Assembly: GCF_016758255.1 (NCBI RefSeq)
Contig: NZ_QYAD01000002.1
Span: 310,001 to 374,000 of the forward strand
DNA: 64,000 nucleotides
DNA from: Leucobacter chromiireducens subsp. chromiireducens
GTDB lineage: Bacteria; Actinomycetota; Actinomycetes; Actinomycetales; Microbacteriaceae
Direction: 5' to 3'
The first letter of the stretch is position 1, and every line of letters begins with the position of its first letter. This document shows positions 1-7,418 of this stretch, piece by piece. The position numbers and the translations under genes are program-made. The notes under the pieces were generated by a model, which worked only from the letters and a program-made list of their open reading frames with translations, did no database searches and was not told the origin of the DNA.

Positions 1-2
1 CA

Positions 3-689
3 ATCCGGGCCACCGGGATTCACGCTGCCTACACCCGCGCCCCCGTGCTGCGCGGAATCGATCTGACGCTTGAGTGGGGAGCGGTGACCGCGCTCACAGG
101 CGCCAACGGCGCCGGAAAATCAACGCTTCTCGAGATCCTCGCGGGTGCTCGGGATCCGGGCTCGGGGACCGTGATCCGCGCCGCACCGGTGGCGCTCGTG
201 GTGCAGCGACCCCTCTCCCCGGCGCAGCTGCCACTCACCGTCGCGGATACCGTGCGCATCGGCGCGTCGCGGCCGGCGCGGCACGGGAGGGCACGCAGAT
301 CCCGCGCCGAAATCACTGCCGCGGTGACGTCGGCGCTCGAATCCGTCGACCTTGTCGACCTCGCCCACCGGCCCTTCGGGGAGCTGTCGGGTGGACAGCG
401 CCAGCGCGCGCTGATCGCGCAGGGGCTCGCGACCGGCGACCGAATCCTGTTCCTTGACGAACCCGCGGCGGGGCTCGATGTGGCCAGCCGGGAGCGCACG
501 CGCGGCATCCTCGCCACCGCTGCTGAGCGCGGGATCGCGGTCTGCTGCGTCACGCACGACGCCGCAGACTGGGCCAGCGCAGACCGCTGGCTCCGCCTCG
601 AAGGCGGGCGAATTGCCGAGGACTGGGCGACGTCTCGATCGACACCCCGCTCGACGCCTCACGCGGCGCGACGAGAGCGTGCTGCGTGA
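3..689 (+). CDS. ABC transporter ATP-binding protein, 5' end outside the window
   Basis: Energises an ABC transporter at the inner face of the membrane by binding and hydrolysing ATP. Seen: Walker A GANGAGKST (nt ~99-125), signature LSGGQRQR (~nt 385-408), Walker B ILFLDEP (~nt 447-467) and a switch histidine in CVTHD. The reading frame is open to the left edge, and the residues before the GTG at 45 (..GIHAAYTRAPV) look like the normal first strand of this fold, so the gene probably starts upstream of the window. The domain most resembles ZnuC/AztA-type metal-transport ATPases, and the following genes also suggest metal homeostasis; the substrate is inference. Its stop overlaps the next start (GTGA). 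Confidence 0.85.
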   Translation: MRATGIHAAYTRAPVLRGIDLTLEWGAVTALTGANGAGKSTLLEILAGARDPGSGTVIRAAPVALVVQRPLSPAQLPLTVADTVRIGASRPARHGRARRSRAEITAAVTSALESVDLVDLAHRPFGELSGGQRQRALIAQGLATGDRILFLDEPAAGLDVASRERTRGILATAAERGIAVCCVTHDAADWASADRWLRLEGGRIAEDWATSRSTPRSTPHAARRERAA

Positions 690-1705
690 GCGCGCAGATC
701 ACGGCTCCCCGCACGACCGGCCACCGCGGTGGCCGCATCCGTGCGAGCGGCTTTGTCGTGCTGCTGCTCGCGCTGGGGATTCTCATTCGCCTCCTGGTGC
801 CGGGGGAGAGCCCCTGGCTCCCGGCGACCGCGCGCGATTTCGTGACGCTCGCGCTTGCCGTCTTCATCGAGTCGCTGCCGTTTGTGGTGCTCGGCACACT
901 CATCTCGATTGCGGTACGCATCTGGGTGCCCGACGGTGTGATCGAACGCGCGCTTCCCAAGCGGCCCTGGTTGCGTCGCGTGGCGCTGTCCTTGTTTGGG
1001 ATCGTGCTCCCGGTGTGCGAATGCGGAAACGTGCCGCTCGCGCGTGGCCTGATTCAACGTGGCTTCGCGCCGGCCGAGGCAGTGACGTTCCTCCTCGCCG
1101 CGCCCATCCTGAACCCCGTAACCATTCTCACCACCGCGCAGGCGTTTGGGTGGAACTCGGAGATCCTCCTGGCGCGCGTGCTCGGGGGGTTTGTGATCGC
1201 CAACCTCCTGGGGTGGTGGCTGAGCGGTCACCCGAGCCCTGAGCGAATGCTCACTCCCGGGTTCCGGTCAGCGTGCGCGCACCACGCCGTCGCTCCCCGG
1301 GGTGGGCGACTGCGCCGGAGCGCCGACGAGTTCCTCACCGAGACGGCGCAGCTCATGCCCGCGCTCGCCCTCGGCGCGGCCCTCGCTGGCGCGATCCAGG
1401 TGGGGGTGCCGCGCTCCGCGCTGCTCGCGCTCGGGGCCGATCCGCTGTGGTCGGTGCTCGCGCTCATCGCGCTCGCGTTTGTCGTCTCGCTCTGCGCCAC
1501 GGTGGACGCGTTCTTCATCCTGTCGGTGAGCGCGGCATTTCTGCCCGGCAGCGTGACCGCGTTCCTGCTGTTCGGCGCGATGATGGATGTGAAGATGGTG
1601 GCGCTCATGCGAACAACCTTCACCGGCAGAACGGTGGCGCAGCTCGCCGTGCTGACGGCGCTCTGCGTCGCCGCGATTGGGTGGGGGATGAACCTTGTTG
1701 CCTAG
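686..1705 (+). CDS. DUF318/ArsP_1-type membrane permease
   Basis: Polytopic membrane protein of 339 residues, of the family often annotated as a permease (YraQ/ArsP-like). Seen: about eight hydrophobic segments and the family hallmark CECGNVPLARGL near residues 111-122, followed by a second conserved half (ATVDAFFILS) near residue 270. It starts at a GTG whose last two bases are part of the stop of the ATPase gene, so the two are translationally coupled. In this family a DUF318 protein is usually paired with a TIGR03943 protein, exactly as here. What it transports is not shown by the sequence; metal or metalloid export is a possibility. Confidence 0.8.
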   Translation: MSAQITAPRTTGHRGGRIRASGFVVLLLALGILIRLLVPGESPWLPATARDFVTLALAVFIESLPFVVLGTLISIAVRIWVPDGVIERALPKRPWLRRVALSLFGIVLPVCECGNVPLARGLIQRGFAPAEAVTFLLAAPILNPVTILTTAQAFGWNSEILLARVLGGFVIANLLGWWLSGHPSPERMLTPGFRSACAHHAVAPRGGRLRRSADEFLTETAQLMPALALGAALAGAIQVGVPRSALLALGADPLWSVLALIALAFVVSLCATVDAFFILSVSAAFLPGSVTAFLLFGAMMDVKMVALMRTTFTGRTVAQLAVLTALCVAAIGWGMNLVA

Positions 1706-2447
1706 ATCACGCTGGCTCGGCTTGCTGCTGTTCGGGTGCGGGATCGTCGCCACGCTGTCACTCGCCGCGAGCGGCAAGCTTGCCTGGTACGTGCACCCCC
1801 GCTCCGCCTGGTTCACGGTGCTGATGGCGGTCGTCGCCGCAGTTGTTCTCGTGGGCGGGGCAGCGCTCCGCGCGGCACGGCCCGAGCGGACGCGGCCGAG
1901 TGGCCCCGGGGAGCGCGGCTGGCGGCGGCGCTGGCGGTGGGTGGGCAGCGGGGCCATCGCGCTGTGCGCGGTCGGGGCAATGCTGATCCTGCCTCCCGCG
2001 ACGTTGAGCCCGGAACGGGCCGCCCAGCAGTCCGCGGGCACCTCAGTGACCGCTGATCCCCGAGGAGCCGATGCGGCGCTGCTTTCGGGACGCCCCGACG
2101 ACGAGCTCAGCCTGCGCGACTGGTCGGTGCTCGCCCGCCAGCAGGAGAGTTCCGCGCTTGCCGGGCGGGGAGCCGAACTCCTGGGATTTGCGACCCCGGA
2201 CGACGACGATCCAGACAACGTGGTGGTGGTCACGCGATTCTTCATCACCTGCTGCGCCGTTGACGCACAGGCGGTCGGTGTGCCGGTGTACGCGCCGGGC
2301 TGGGAACGCGAGGTCGCTGCGGGTGAGTGGCTGAGCGTCACCGGCACGTTCGCCCCAAACCCGAGCCCGGCGAGCAGCTGGGCAGCCATTCTGCTGCCCG
2401 AGCAGCTCACCAGGGTTGACGCCCCGGAGGATCCCTATGTCGGTTAG
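1695..2447 (+). CDS. TIGR03943 (DUF1980) family membrane protein
   Basis: Partner protein of the DUF318 permease. Seen: two N-terminal membrane segments (residues ~8-28 and ~38-58), a third around residue 90, then a soluble domain ending in a beta-rich part with the family motif FFITCCAVDAQ near residues 183-193. The paired cysteines are good metal-ligand candidates. The start is TTG at 1695 (or the next TTG at 1698), preceded by a GGGGGAT ribosome site at 1683-1689 and overlapping the end of the permease gene. Its end overlaps the next gene by about 11 nt, so all four genes look like one operon. Confidence 0.8.
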   Translation: MLPRSRWLGLLLFGCGIVATLSLAASGKLAWYVHPRSAWFTVLMAVVAAVVLVGGAALRAARPERTRPSGPGERGWRRRWRWVGSGAIALCAVGAMLILPPATLSPERAAQQSAGTSVTADPRGADAALLSGRPDDELSLRDWSVLARQQESSALAGRGAELLGFATPDDDDPDNVVVVTRFFITCCAVDAQAVGVPVYAPGWEREVAAGEWLSVTGTFAPNPSPASSWAAILLPEQLTRVDAPEDPYVG

Positions 2448-3660
2448 CCGTTTTCGACTACGGACGGGCCTGCTCGCGGGCGCCCTTGTGCTCCTCGCCG
2501 GAGGTCTCGGACTTGCGAGCGTGCTCCAGCCCCCGCGGCTGACCGGGGTGGAGGTACGGCCCGCAGCGCTCGTTGCTGGCGATGGCGCGCGCGTCGTGCT
2601 GCGCCTCAGCCAAGACGTGCGCGCCGTGAGCGCGGGGGACATCCAGAGCGATCCCGAACTGCCGGTTCGCGCGACGAGCGACGGCAACGAGGTCGTGCTC
2701 ACGCTCGGTGAGTCACTCGAGTACGGTGCTGCGCTGCGCGTTCGCGCGCGCGTGGAAAGCGCTGCGACGGGGGCGGGAGCCGTGATCGAGACCGTGCTGC
2801 ACGCCCCCGACACGACCGTCGCCACGCTCGTGCGCGACGAGCGGGGCGACCGCATTCTCGGCGCGGGCCTCGTCTCCGGAGCCGCGGGTTTTGAACTCAC
2901 TCCAGCACCGCGGATTCAGGAATACGCGATGCTCCCTGACCGTGCACTCGTGGTCGCGGAGACCGGTGCGGGGCGCGCGGAGCTCAGTTCCGTGCGCATC
3001 GCGTCCGGCACCGTGGAACCGGTGATTCGGGACACGGCAGCAGAACTCACTGAACTCCGCACCGAAGCGACCGTGCTCGCCGCGGGCATCGTGGTGACTG
3101 GGCTGCAGCTCGGCCCCGATCCGACGCGGCGCACGCTCCTGCTCTTCGACGCGCGTGGTGCGTTTGCGGCCCCGGCCGTCGTCGCAGCGGCGGATGGTTC
3201 CCCGATTGCGGTGGAGCGGTGGCGATTTCTCCCCGGAACGAGCGCGGTGGTGCTCCGTGACACCGCGGGCGTGCTGTGGCGCGCGGACCCACTGCTCGGC
3301 GAGGCCGCGACGCCGATGCCGGCCAGCGCACCGGAGGCCGCGGCGCTCGGGGAGCCAGATCGGATCGTCGGCGCAGGCGGCGAAACCGTGACCGTTGCGC
3401 GCGATCGTGGTTCGCTTCGCAGCGCGCGCGAAGGCGTGGAACGCACCCTGTTCGCTCCCGCGGCCGCGCACAGTCGTATCGGAGCGCTCTGCGCCGCACC
3501 GAACGGCCGCGCACTGGCGGTTGAGGTGATCGCGGCCGACGCCGAATCCGACGGTCGCGCGGTGCGGCCGGGCGCAACGCGCAGCACGACGGTGTTCCTC
3601 GATATCAGGACGGGGGCACAACTGCGCAGCGCGATTGGCTTCTCACCGAACTGGTGCTGA
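2437..3660 (+). CDS. exported protein with Ig-like start and propeller-like repeats
   Basis: Not recognised by name. The ATG at 2437 follows GGAGG at 2426-2430 and is preferred to an upstream ACG-type extension in the same frame. A positively charged N-terminus and a hydrophobic stretch (residues ~10-30) act as signal or anchor. Residues ~35-110 look like a bacterial Ig-like domain (VEVRPAALVAGDGARVVLRLS); the rest is beta-rich and resembles a WD/propeller fold. Last of a four-gene operon with the ABC ATPase and the DUF318/TIGR03943 pair. Some actinobacterial zinc operons carry a periplasmic propeller-type chaperone (AztD), which is one possible reading, but no His-rich metal motif is visible. 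Confidence 0.6.
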   Translation: MSVSRFRLRTGLLAGALVLLAGGLGLASVLQPPRLTGVEVRPAALVAGDGARVVLRLSQDVRAVSAGDIQSDPELPVRATSDGNEVVLTLGESLEYGAALRVRARVESAATGAGAVIETVLHAPDTTVATLVRDERGDRILGAGLVSGAAGFELTPAPRIQEYAMLPDRALVVAETGAGRAELSSVRIASGTVEPVIRDTAAELTELRTEATVLAAGIVVTGLQLGPDPTRRTLLLFDARGAFAAPAVVAAADGSPIAVERWRFLPGTSAVVLRDTAGVLWRADPLLGEAATPMPASAPEAAALGEPDRIVGAGGETVTVARDRGSLRSAREGVERTLFAPAAAHSRIGALCAAPNGRALAVEVIAADAESDGRAVRPGATRSTTVFLDIRTGAQLRSAIGFSPNWC

Positions 3661-3668
3661 GCCGTGCG

Positions 3669-5090
3669 CTACGCCGTGGGAAGTGACTCGGGGGTGGGCT
3701 CGGGAGCGGCTCCCGAGGCGGCGGGGTCTGCGGGAACCGAAGCAACGCTTGGCGTCGCCTCCGGGCGGCGCAGCAGTTCCACGAGCGCGAGTGCGGCGAG
3801 CACTCCCACGGTAGTCCACACGATCGTCGGCGCGTTGACCGGCCGCGAGAGGAAGATGATCAGCACACCCGCCACGGCGACGAGCAGCGAGATGGTCGTG
3901 CGGAAACGCTCGAGCACTGTGCCGAGCGTTCCGGTCGAGACACCGTGCGACGTGTACGCGCGGCGTGCGCGGGCGAAGCCGGCAGTGAGCGCGCTGCGGA
4001 GCGCGACCGCCCCGCGCGACGACCCGAGCACGAGCGCTGCGAGCGCGATGAGGATGGCCGCGAATGCCAGCGCGGCGCTCGTTGCGCGGAGTGATTCGGT
4101 GAGCTGCGTCGAGAGGGCGACCGCCGTGGCGCGGGGCATCACTCCGGGGCTCACCGCCTGCTCGAACAGTGCCGATCCCAAGCTGAGTCCACCGAGCAAG
4201 AGCAAGAACCCGAGTGCGAGGCCGAACCCGGTGCGCGTAAGCGAGCGCGTGCGGCGACGCGCGAGGGCAATGCCCGCGACGAGGAGGCCGAGCACCACCC
4301 AGGGGAGCCACGCACCCATCGCAACCGCAGCGGCGTAGCCGAGCTGGGCCCCCACGAGGCCCTCAGCGGTGGTGAGCGGGATCGAGGCGGTCACGTTCGG
4401 GATCATCGCTGCCAACCCGAAGCCGCGAGCCTCGAGTTGATCTTTCACCTCGGCGACAATCACGCCGGCCTCAATGGCGAGCGCGCCCGTGTCACGGTCG
4501 AGCGTTAGCATGCCGTTCGTGTTCCCCTGCAGCAGGGCGACCGTGGCACGGTGCGTGTTCGTGAGCGCGAGCTGCCAGGTGCCCGCGAACGCGTCCGAGG
4601 CCACCGTCTCCTCGACCGTCGACGCCACCACCGACCGCATGCCCTGTGCCGCGGGGGCACGCAGCAGGGTGACCGCGGCGCTTGCCTCGGCGGGGAGATC
4701 CAGAGTCGTAAGGCCGCTCGCAAGCGAGCCCACGATCCCGTCGAAGTCCACCTGCTGATCGACCGCCACCATGATCTGATCGCTGATGAAGCGCTGCACC
4801 GCCGGATCCTCCGCGAGTGGCGCGAGGGTCGCCACGAAGCGATCTGTGTTGACGAGCTCCACCCGCACCCACGACGCGACGACCGCGAGTGGTGCGAGGA
4901 TCACCGCGAGCGTGAGCGCGATGCCGGCGAGCAGACTGCGGCCCCACCCGCGACCACGTTTGCCAGCACGCAGTGCCGCGTTCTCTGCCTCGAGTGCACG
5001 GACCCGCTCGTCAAGCGGTGTCGATGCGCGGTCGTCTGCCTCCGTGCGCTCTGCCGGAAGGTCGGTTGGGGAGTGCGGGGTAGCGTGCAC
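3669..5090 (-). CDS. conserved actinobacterial integral membrane protein
   Basis: Membrane protein of 473 residues of unknown function. Seen: a cytoplasmic N-terminus with a short coiled coil (DERVRALEAENAALRAG), one membrane segment, a long extracytoplasmic domain (~200 residues, VRVELVNTDRFVATLAPL onward), then a bundle of about five membrane segments and a Pro/Ala-rich tail. I place the start at GTG 5090 because GAGGAG lies 7-8 nt before it; the frame stays open to a GTG at 5201, but that extra stretch has no ribosome site and looks non-coding. Convergent with the operon on the other strand, with only 8 bp between the stops. Confidence 0.65.
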   Translation of the reverse strand: MHATPHSPTDLPAERTEADDRASTPLDERVRALEAENAALRAGKRGRGWGRSLLAGIALTLAVILAPLAVVASWVRVELVNTDRFVATLAPLAEDPAVQRFISDQIMVAVDQQVDFDGIVGSLASGLTTLDLPAEASAAVTLLRAPAAQGMRSVVASTVEETVASDAFAGTWQLALTNTHRATVALLQGNTNGMLTLDRDTGALAIEAGVIVAEVKDQLEARGFGLAAMIPNVTASIPLTTAEGLVGAQLGYAAAVAMGAWLPWVVLGLLVAGIALARRRTRSLTRTGFGLALGFLLLLGGLSLGSALFEQAVSPGVMPRATAVALSTQLTESLRATSAALAFAAILIALAALVLGSSRGAVALRSALTAGFARARRAYTSHGVSTGTLGTVLERFRTTISLLVAVAGVLIIFLSRPVNAPTIVWTTVGVLAALALVELLRRPEATPSVASVPADPAASGAAPEPTPESLPTA

Positions 5091-5243
5091 GGCGGGCTCC
5101 TCGACGGGAAACGGGGGATACGCACCCGAGAACGGGGCACACGCGGCGTCCTGCGGAGCCGTGAGTCTCCATCTTGCCGGAGAGATTGGCGTTTGGGCCA
5201 CTACGCCGCACCGTGGGCCTCCGTACGCGGTGAAGGGCGGACA

Positions 5244-5258
5244 CGTAGATCGCGCGTA
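5244..5258. promoter_or_regulatory. candidate operator upstream of the SipW operon
   Basis: The 15-bp sequence CGTAGATCGCGCGTA lies in the divergent promoter region 5091-5389, about 130 bp before the SipW-substrate gene. A copy differing at one base occurs at 10036-10050 before the RCC1 surface gene. It is surrounded by related TACG/CGTA pieces. The rest of the 299-bp interval shows no gene. Confidence 0.4.
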
Positions 5259-5389
5259 CGTACCCCGCAGATCCGAGCCCGCACCTTAGGTGGCGGACCG
5301 CGCCGCAGTTGACTCGTACTCGAGAACACCACGCGGAAACGCCACACGGGCCGGCCCGCTCTCGCTCCACACAACGAAAGGTCAGTCAC

Positions 5390-5938
5390 ATGGCTCCCCA
5401 GTCGAAGAAGAAGAAGTTCGCGATCGCCGGCGGTGCGCTCCTCCTGGTTGCCGGCGTTACCGTCGGTGGCGCACTGGTCACCGCAAACAGCACGATCTTC
5501 AACAACCAGTTCAGCGCTGAGGTGACCGAGAAGCCCGCTGACGGTGAGCTGCTCGTCACCGGCGCACCGATGAGCAACACCTTCACCGGTGCGATGGACG
5601 GCGAAGTGATCACGGGGTACTACACCGCGAAGAACACCTCGAACGCCTCCACCCTCACCGTGGGCATCGGTTCGCAGGTGCAGCCGGGCGGAGTGAAGGC
5701 TGGTGAGCTCGCCGCAGCACTCGACACGCGGATCGCAATCAATGACGGTGCGCTGAAGCCCACCGGCGCGCTGAACGACATGAAGTTCACCGCCGGCGAG
5801 ACCTTCGATCTCGCGCCGGGTGAGAGCGCCAAGGTGCGCGTCGACGTCTACGTGGCGGACGCGGATGCGTTCCGCGGCCTGGATCTCGACGGCGCCGAGG
5901 TCACCGCTGACTACCTCTTCAACAGCATCGCGAAGTAA
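5390..5938 (+). CDS. secreted protein with alternate (SipW-type) signal peptide
   Basis: Secreted protein of 182 residues, of the 'alternate-type signal peptide' kind (TIGR04089-like by pattern). Seen: MAPQSKKKKFAIAGGALLL at the start, a hydrophobic core ending near ALVTANS, then the mature start NNQFSAEV, which recalls the GNxFxA start of TasA-like fibre proteins. The mature part is small, beta-rich and free of cysteine. ATG at 5390 has GAAAGG 9 nt upstream. It lies directly before a SipW-like peptidase, which is known to mature TasA-type substrates in Bacillus. A role as an abundant surface or fibre subunit is inference. Confidence 0.75.
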   Translation: MAPQSKKKKFAIAGGALLLVAGVTVGGALVTANSTIFNNQFSAEVTEKPADGELLVTGAPMSNTFTGAMDGEVITGYYTAKNTSNASTLTVGIGSQVQPGGVKAGELAAALDTRIAINDGALKPTGALNDMKFTAGETFDLAPGESAKVRVDVYVADADAFRGLDLDGAEVTADYLFNSIAK

Positions 5939-5953
5939 CCGCAGGAGCACTGC

Positions 5954-5995
5954 GGTGTGCGGGCCCATCCCAGAGCGCGGATGGGCCCGCACACC
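5954..5995 (+). terminator. strong stem-loop between the substrate gene and sipW
   Basis: Perfect 17-bp inverted repeat (arms 5954-5970 and 5979-5995, GGTGTGCGGGCCCATCC and its complement) with an 8-nt loop. No T-run follows. It could be a terminator or partial terminator that lets the first gene be expressed more than the peptidase downstream. Confidence 0.7.
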
Positions 5996-6062
5996 CACAT
6001 TGACACCCGTTCATTCGCTCACTCGCACCCGCAGGTGAGCGCCCCACCTCCCGGAGGCCGAA

Positions 6063-6659
6063 ATGCGCATCACGATTCTGTTCATGCGAACCATCGCGAG
6101 TCTTGCGCTCGCAGCGCTCGCCGTGCCCTTCCTGTGGTCGACAGTGAGCGGCGACTACTACATGACCGTCACCGGCGTTTCCATGCGACCCACCTATGAG
6201 CTCGGTGATGTGCTCGTGGTGCAGCAAGCACAGGGAGACGAACTCCAGACCGTGGGCGCTCCCGTGATTGTCTCCTTTATCCCGGGCGAGCGCACCGACC
6301 AGTATGTTCACCGTGTGCACGAGATCACCCCCGAGGGTGCGATCCTCAAGGGCGATGGCAACGAGATTGTCGATCCTGCGCCAGTGACCCAGGAGCAGGT
6401 GCTCGGCTCGCCACGCATCGTGTTACAGGGCAATGTCGCGACCCTCTTCCGCCTCTCTGAACTGTGGGCCGTGCGCCTGATCGTCGGAGCGTTCTTCCTT
6501 ATTGCGCTCTTCATTCCGAGCCGCCCACGTGGGCGTCGCACCGCTGAGACGGGTGAGACGAACCAGCCGCGTGGCACGGAGCGGACCGGAGAACGAGCAG
6601 CAGCGCAGCCCGAGGACGCGCAGCCAGATCGAGTGCCCGTCGGAGCGTCTCATGGCTAG
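6063..6659 (+). CDS. sipW: SipW-like (ER-type) signal peptidase I
   Basis: Membrane serine protease that removes signal peptides from exported proteins. Seen: N-terminal membrane segment (residues ~8-27), catalytic GVSMRPT with Ser40, then YVHRVHEI with His83 where bacterial-type enzymes have lysine, and KGDGN at 96-100. The Ser-His pairing marks the archaeal/ER/SipW subgroup of family S26. A second membrane segment lies near residues 134-155, followed by an Arg/Gln-rich cytoplasmic tail. ATG 6063 follows GGAGG. Neighbours are a likely substrate upstream and an LPITG-anchored protein that overlaps its stop, so the three genes form one export/surface operon. Confidence 0.85.
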   Translation: MRITILFMRTIASLALAALAVPFLWSTVSGDYYMTVTGVSMRPTYELGDVLVVQQAQGDELQTVGAPVIVSFIPGERTDQYVHRVHEITPEGAILKGDGNEIVDPAPVTQEQVLGSPRIVLQGNVATLFRLSELWAVRLIVGAFFLIALFIPSRPRGRRTAETGETNQPRGTERTGERAAAQPEDAQPDRVPVGASHG

Positions 6660-7326
6660 CGGAGACCAGCGGCCCCGGGCGGCAGGGCGCGCAGCGAGGA
6701 GCACCGCCTGGTTTGCGGCGCTCGCGATCGCCGGAGCAGCAGTGGCGCTCATCGCAGCGCCTGCGAGCGCGGTGATCCCCGAGCCGGTTGTGTCCGACAC
6801 CGCTGGGCTTTCCGTGAGCCCGAGCACGGGGCTTTTCAACGTCACGCTGTGGCCGGGCGAGAGCACGACCGCCGTGGCCACCCTCGAAAACCACTCGTCA
6901 GTCGACATGCGAATTCGGCTCACCCCAGTGGAGACGGGATGGAGCGGAGCCGTGGGGGCGTTCGATGCACTCACGCTCGCGGGGGCACGGACTACGGACT
7001 GCACCGTAGCGTCGATGGCCCGGGTGCGGGGCGTTCCGATGTCGGCTGCGCAGAATCTCGATCAAGGAATTTTGCCCGCGGGTGAGCGTGCAGAGCTGTG
7101 CCTTCGGGTGAGCTACGACGCGCAGTCAGAGCTCGACCAGCCCGCAATGTCGTACGTGAACCTCGCGTTCACCGGTTTCGAACACGGGCGTGGCGGCGAC
7201 GTGCGTCCACCGCTGCCGATCACAGGCGCCCAGGGCCCGGCGATCCTAGCTGGAGTCGCGGTAGCCACACTCCTGATGGTGGCGGGAACCGCGACGCTCG
7301 CAACACGTCACCGAAAGCAGCGGTGA
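6652..7326 (+). CDS. LPITG-anchored surface protein
   Basis: Secreted protein of 224 residues attached to the cell wall by a sortase. Seen: Sec signal peptide (Arg-rich start, hydrophobic ~19-36, cleavage after ASA near residue 40), a ~140-residue beta-sandwich-like mature part (TLWPGESTTAVATLENHS resembles domains of cell-surface adhesins), sorting motif LPITG at 188-192, a hydrophobic segment and the basic tail RHRKQR. ATG 6652 overlaps the stop of sipW by 8 nt. No known enzyme motif. Probably works with the SipW substrate as a scaffold or fibre anchor (inference). No sortase gene is in the window. Confidence 0.8.
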   Translation: MASGDQRPRAAGRAARSTAWFAALAIAGAAVALIAAPASAVIPEPVVSDTAGLSVSPSTGLFNVTLWPGESTTAVATLENHSSVDMRIRLTPVETGWSGAVGAFDALTLAGARTTDCTVASMARVRGVPMSAAQNLDQGILPAGERAELCLRVSYDAQSELDQPAMSYVNLAFTGFEHGRGGDVRPPLPITGAQGPAILAGVAVATLLMVAGTATLATRHRKQR

Positions 7327-7418
7327 GGGGCATAGTCTATGCAGCAGGGGGAGCGGCCGGGGCCGTTCCAGAAGGATCTGCGCGCCGCAACTGGGGGGCG
7401 CGTCAAGGGGGAGAGCAG

